From assembly GCA_021495925.1 (NCBI GenBank), contig JAKEKT010000025.1:1-64000 (forward strand): a DNA stretch of 64,000 nt, written 5' to 3'. Made by a program: the position numbers and the translations under genes. The notes under the pieces are model-generated. The model had not been told where the DNA came from. It worked only from the letters and a program-made list of their open reading frames with translations, and did not search any database. Position 1 is the stretch's first letter; every line of letters begins with the position of its first letter. Source of the DNA: Diplodia intermedia. Lineage: Eukaryota > Ascomycota > Dothideomycetes > Botryosphaeriales > Botryosphaeriaceae. Below, one piece after another: positions 60,310-64,000 of this stretch.

Positions 60310-62617
60310 GGATCTTTCCTGCTTGGACGGATGATGATGATGATGATAGCCACCATCGTGTAGATATGTAGACGCTTGCAAAACGTAGAACCGCGAGGAG
60401 AGAGCGGCGAATTGGCATTTTCTCGGATCAAGGTAATAATCACTTTTGAGAGATTCAGCTTCACATGCGTCCACGAAAGTTCATGGACTGTTTTTTGCAT
60501 TGAGAAACCAATGGTATATCAATAGTTGTGCCCTCAAATTAGCTCTCTGGTTCACATCGACGAACCTAACGACGACCGGCCGTCCCACCTTTCGAAAAAG
60601 GACGAGACAGGCCGAGCCCGGGTTGTCTGCGACTTTGGCTTGTTTTCATCATCGGGCAAGGTTTCTCCTCTCAGAGGCCACCCACCTTGCCTCTCTCTCA
60701 TCCTCCACACTCAACCAACCACGGCCGCCGCCACTCCCAACCTCCAGCCTCCACACCATCTCTCTCTCTCCCCCCCTCCCCCTCTCTTTCCCACGCCCCA
60801 TCCTCCTCCTTCCGCGCCCATCCACCGAAGCCTTCCCATCCTCATCCCCCCCTCCCCTCCACCACCAGAACAACCGAGCCTCCCCCCTCCCCCCATCCCC
60901 CCACACACACACTCTCTCTCTCACAGCAGCCCAGCCAACCCCCCCGAACACGCACCAACCCCACCCACCCACCCATCCTCCCCACCATCCCTCCCTCCCG
61001 CAAAAACACCAACAACAACAACCGCCGGCACCTCTTCCGTCCCATCCCGTTCCCCTCCCCTCCCCTTCCCTCAACGCGCCTTCTCCGATTGAAAACTACA
61101 AGATATTCAGCACCATCATCAGCCCCGCGTTCCGAAAGACGACGGCGAGAGCTTCAAGAGCTTGGGTGGCGTGTGTTTTTTGTCGTCATGGGCGCGGGTG
61201 TATGAGGGTTGGGAGGAGGAGGGGGTGGTGGGGGTGGAGGAGAAGGAAAAAAAAACGGCGGGTGTTGCCCGGGGAAAGGATGAGGGGAGGGTGGGGGGTG
61301 GGGGAAGGAAGCGGTGAATGGAAGAGAGCTGGAGGCTGGGTGGTTGAGCGAGAGTGAGTGGGTGGGTGGGTAGGTGAGGAGAGAGGCGGCAGCAGCAGCC
61401 AGCTGGTGAAGAGGAAAAAGGGGGACTAGGGAGGTGCTGCGGTAAAAAAGGCAAGAGTCGGCAGGGGCGTTGGAAGAAAGAAAGAAGAAAGAAAGAGGTA
61501 AGAGCGGGTGGAGTAAGAGGAGTGAAGAGCGAGCGGCGAAGCGGGGGGGCTGACGATGGTAGGACGAAAAAAAGCGAAACGAGGTGAAGAAGGCCCTGAT
61601 CTTGACGGAAAACGGGAAAATAAACAAAACGGACGGGTGGACGTAGAGGTAACTTCCAGAGCGGACGCCCTGCCCGCCTTGCCTCTCCGCTCCGATCTCT
61701 GTTCTTGCAGTCAGTCAGCGCCACCCCTCTGCGGTTGCTGGCCGTTGCCAACTGCCCGTAGGCAGCAGCGAAACGGAGCAACGGCAGCGGGGGACTCGTG
61801 AAAGCTCGGTGATGTTTGTCGTCACTGCGGAAAGAGACAGGGAGCAGTCGCCGTCTTTGGTTCGTGCGTCGCCGGCCGTTGTTAATTTTCGTTGTCCGTA
61901 GTAGAAGAGAAGTACGAGGTGCATGGCGGCGTTCGCGTGGCGAGGGGAGACGCGATTTACGCGAGAAGGTTGTTTCGCCCGCCGTAGAGAAAGCTGCGCG
62001 GTTGGTCAACCTAGGTGAACGCCCGTAGCAAGAACGACGGGCGGGTGGCTTGGAAGTCGTGACGGCTGGGGCATGCCTCTTTGGAATGCTACAGCTGAAC
62101 GCATTGAAAATGGAATGAGAGGCGAAACTTGCACTCATATTTGATAGTACATATAACAGGGCGCCAGCCTCACAAAACGGACAAATACTCTGGGTACGGG
62201 CAGCAATATCCACATCTTTCTATCAAGCATTAATCGTTCCGGGTATCTCATGCGTGCCTGTAAGTTCTACTGGCTTTCGCCCAATATTTACGCTCGAAAC
62301 CGCCTCATGCACGGCAAAAGCGCGTAGTGCCCACAATAGTAATGCAAACGACTGTTTCCTTAGTCGCAGGAAAAAAGAATTAGCAAAGAAAGAAAAACAT
62401 CCAGGCCAAGCATTTATACGAGCATCCAGCAAAGCTCCGAGATCGAGAAGAAAGAAGAAGCCCATGAACTCCAGAGGTATACCCATCCATCCATCCGTCC
62501 GTCCGTCCCGTCATTCGTCCGTCCGTTCGACCATCCAGTCAAAAAGCCTCGCCTGTATTCGCCCTACCCACGCTTCTAAAACAGAACTCGAAATCAAATG
62601 TGCAGCAGCGGCTCGGC
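60310..62617. other. Low-complexity spacer with strand-composition flip and G4-like runs
   Basis: About 2.3 kb between the 3' ends of tafazzin (+) and the SGF73-like gene (-). Bases about 60745-61080 are C/T-rich and nearly free of G on the plus strand. Bases about 61195-61420 are G/A-rich and nearly free of C, with G-runs fitting quadruplex motifs at about 61207-61238 and 61284-61304. Open frames here are Pro/Ser low complexity. A CCAT/CCGT tetranucleotide run lies at 62486-62525. No gene is recognised. Confidence 0.5.
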
Positions 62618-64000
62618 CTAGGCACCCACGCCGCTGATGCTTTGTTTCCTGCTCGGCGGGCCCGGCAGCTGCCCCGGTAGGATCTGTCTCGGGCCATGCC
62701 CGCCAATGCTCGCCTGCCGCCTGGCCGCCAACGTGGCGCCGGCGCCGGCGCCGTCAACGCCCATGCCATCGCCACCCGCCGCGCCGCCCATGAAGCCGGC
62801 AAACATCGAGCTCTGGTCGGCGGACCCGAATATGCCGCTCAGGAAGTTGGTCGTCGGGGCACGCGGCGCGCCCATGCTGGTGGTGCCGTCCATGGTGGCG
62901 GCCGAGTGTGGCGGATGGTGGTGTGCGGGCGGCAGGCCGGTGGAGAAGAGGCCGGCGCCGCGAGTGCCGCCCATGGCGCTCTGCAGCATCTCCTTGATGC
63001 GGATGTTGCGGTACTTGCTCTGCATGGAGACGAGGGGTCGCGAAACGAGCGGGGCGGGGCGCGAGCGCGCCACGGCCGCCATGATGGCGTCCTTTTCCTC
63101 GTCCGAGTCGATGGGCCCGTGGTTGTCGAAGTCGTCGGCAAGCGGCGCGTTGGCGTCGATGGCGGCGCGCTGCTGCTTGGCCTGGTTCTTCTTCTGGTAC
63201 TGCGCCAGCAGCATGTCGTACGGCAGGCTGCGGCCGGGGACCGCGCGCTTGGCGCCCATTGAGTGCGACTTGCACGTCAGGCTGCGCGCGCACATGGAGC
63301 CGTTCGGCAGCAGGACACCGCACTGCTTCTCCACGTCGACGGGCCCCTTGGGCTTCGGCACCTTCGCCTTGGGCTCGTCCTTTTTCTTCTTCTTGGCCGG
63401 TGCCTTCTCCGCGTCGCCGTCTGCCTTGCGCTTCTTACTCTTCTTGGCCCCCTCGCCGTCAAGTGCCGCCTTGGAGCTCTTGCGCGCATTCTTAGGGGGT
63501 CCGTCATCATCATCCTCAATGCCCTTCTCGCGCCGGATAGCCGCCTCTTTAGCTTCCTTTGCCTCCTTCTTCTTCTTCAGCTTCGCCTGTTTCTTGTCCA
63601 GGCACTCCTTGATGTGGTCTTTCGCCGCGGTGCGCAGGACGGGCCGGCGACAGTGGCGGCATTGCACGGTATCGAGCTGGTCGTCTAGGGGGCGATTCGT
63701 CGGGAAAGCGGCGGTGGTCTTCTCGTCGAGCTGGTTGACGAGAGGCGACGAAGGTGCGGACGGGGGGTCTATCTTCTTCCCGGCGGAGTCTGTGAAAGCG
63801 AGCGCCGGTGTCAGCGTACGTCGAAGGGTGGTTTGCCTGGTTGCGACGTACCGGTTATCTCGCTTTCCTTCCAGTTGCCCGGCTGCGTCTGCTTGACATT
63901 GGACCTCTTGAGTTTGAAGGTCGCGGGCTTCTTCTCCTTGTCGCTGAATATGCCATCGTAGGCGCGGGCGTCGACCAGGCCCTGCCTAGTGCCTGGCGGT
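62618..64000 (-). CDS. SGF73: SGF73-like SAGA DUB-module subunit (SCA7 domain), partial
   Basis: The 5' end lies beyond the window. Visible exons are 63852-64000 (open at the edge) and 62618-63789, joined in phase 1 across a 62-nt intron (GTACGT to TCACAG). Exon order gives ARAYDGIFSDKEKKPATFK, a linker, and a zinc finger QCRHCRRPVLRTAAKDHIKEC. A Lys-rich stretch follows, then the SCA7 domain with CGVLLPNGSMCARSLTCKSHS and RAVPGRSLPYDMLLAQYQ, which holds its Cys/His zinc ligands. The C terminus is Gly/Met/Pro low complexity. Sgf73/ataxin-7 tethers the H2B deubiquitinase module to SAGA. The first residues, needed for Ubp8 contact, are not in the window. Confidence 0.9.

Noticed and set aside
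61119..62213. Minus-strand open frame of 364 codons
   Set aside because: Its translation mirrors the G/A-rich low-complexity tract and has no conserved domain.

Overview
This is nuclear DNA of a filamentous ascomycete (Pezizomycotina; a dothideomycete is plausible, but I cannot name the species). The genes have short introns, mostly 44-220 nt, with GT(A/G)NGT donors and YAG acceptors. Coding DNA is GC-rich, promoters carry CT-rich tracts, and families such as Clr5-ankyrin proteins are typical of this group. I support 16 protein-coding genes. Exon structures were rebuilt by hand from splice sites and frame continuity. I found no tRNA, rRNA, CRISPR array or transposon.

Left part (1-10.8 kb): a gene-poor edge, then a Clr5-ankyrin gene (-) head-to-head with a small unknown gene (+). 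Their shared 0.66-kb promoter holds five copies of an 11-bp palindrome. An alpha/beta-hydrolase gene (-) follows, and then a 1199-residue protein that joins a C4C4 RING to a Met/Gly-rich middle and an SR-rich tail. Next (12.1-17.8 kb) come a membrane-anchored arylsulfotransferase-like protein with abrupt strand-composition flips and a mitochondrial BolA3-type protein (-).

The most unusual feature is 17.8-34.4 kb. This stretch of about 16.6 kb has no convincing protein gene, although the rest of the window is fairly dense. It lies between the divergent BOL3-type gene and a glycogen-targeting PP1 subunit gene (GAC1-like). It is not AT-rich, so it does not look like RIP-degraded transposon DNA.

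Right part (37.8-64 kb) is a conserved housekeeping block: an emopamil-binding/EXPERA protein; TTI1 (TTT complex) head-to-head with PDS5 (cohesin); an L-type lectin head-to-head with TIM13; NUC1; NC2-alpha; a NOSIP-like protein carrying an apparent 1-nt frameshift inside its most conserved motif; tafazzin with a 19-nt exon; and the 3' part of an SGF73-like SAGA subunit cut by the window edge. A 60.7-61.5 kb spacer flips from almost G-free to almost C-free and holds G-quadruplex-like runs.

Much of the right-hand block serves chromosome maintenance and transcription (TTI1, PDS5, NC2-alpha, SGF73) or mitochondria (TIM13, NUC1, tafazzin). The left third looks more accessory.
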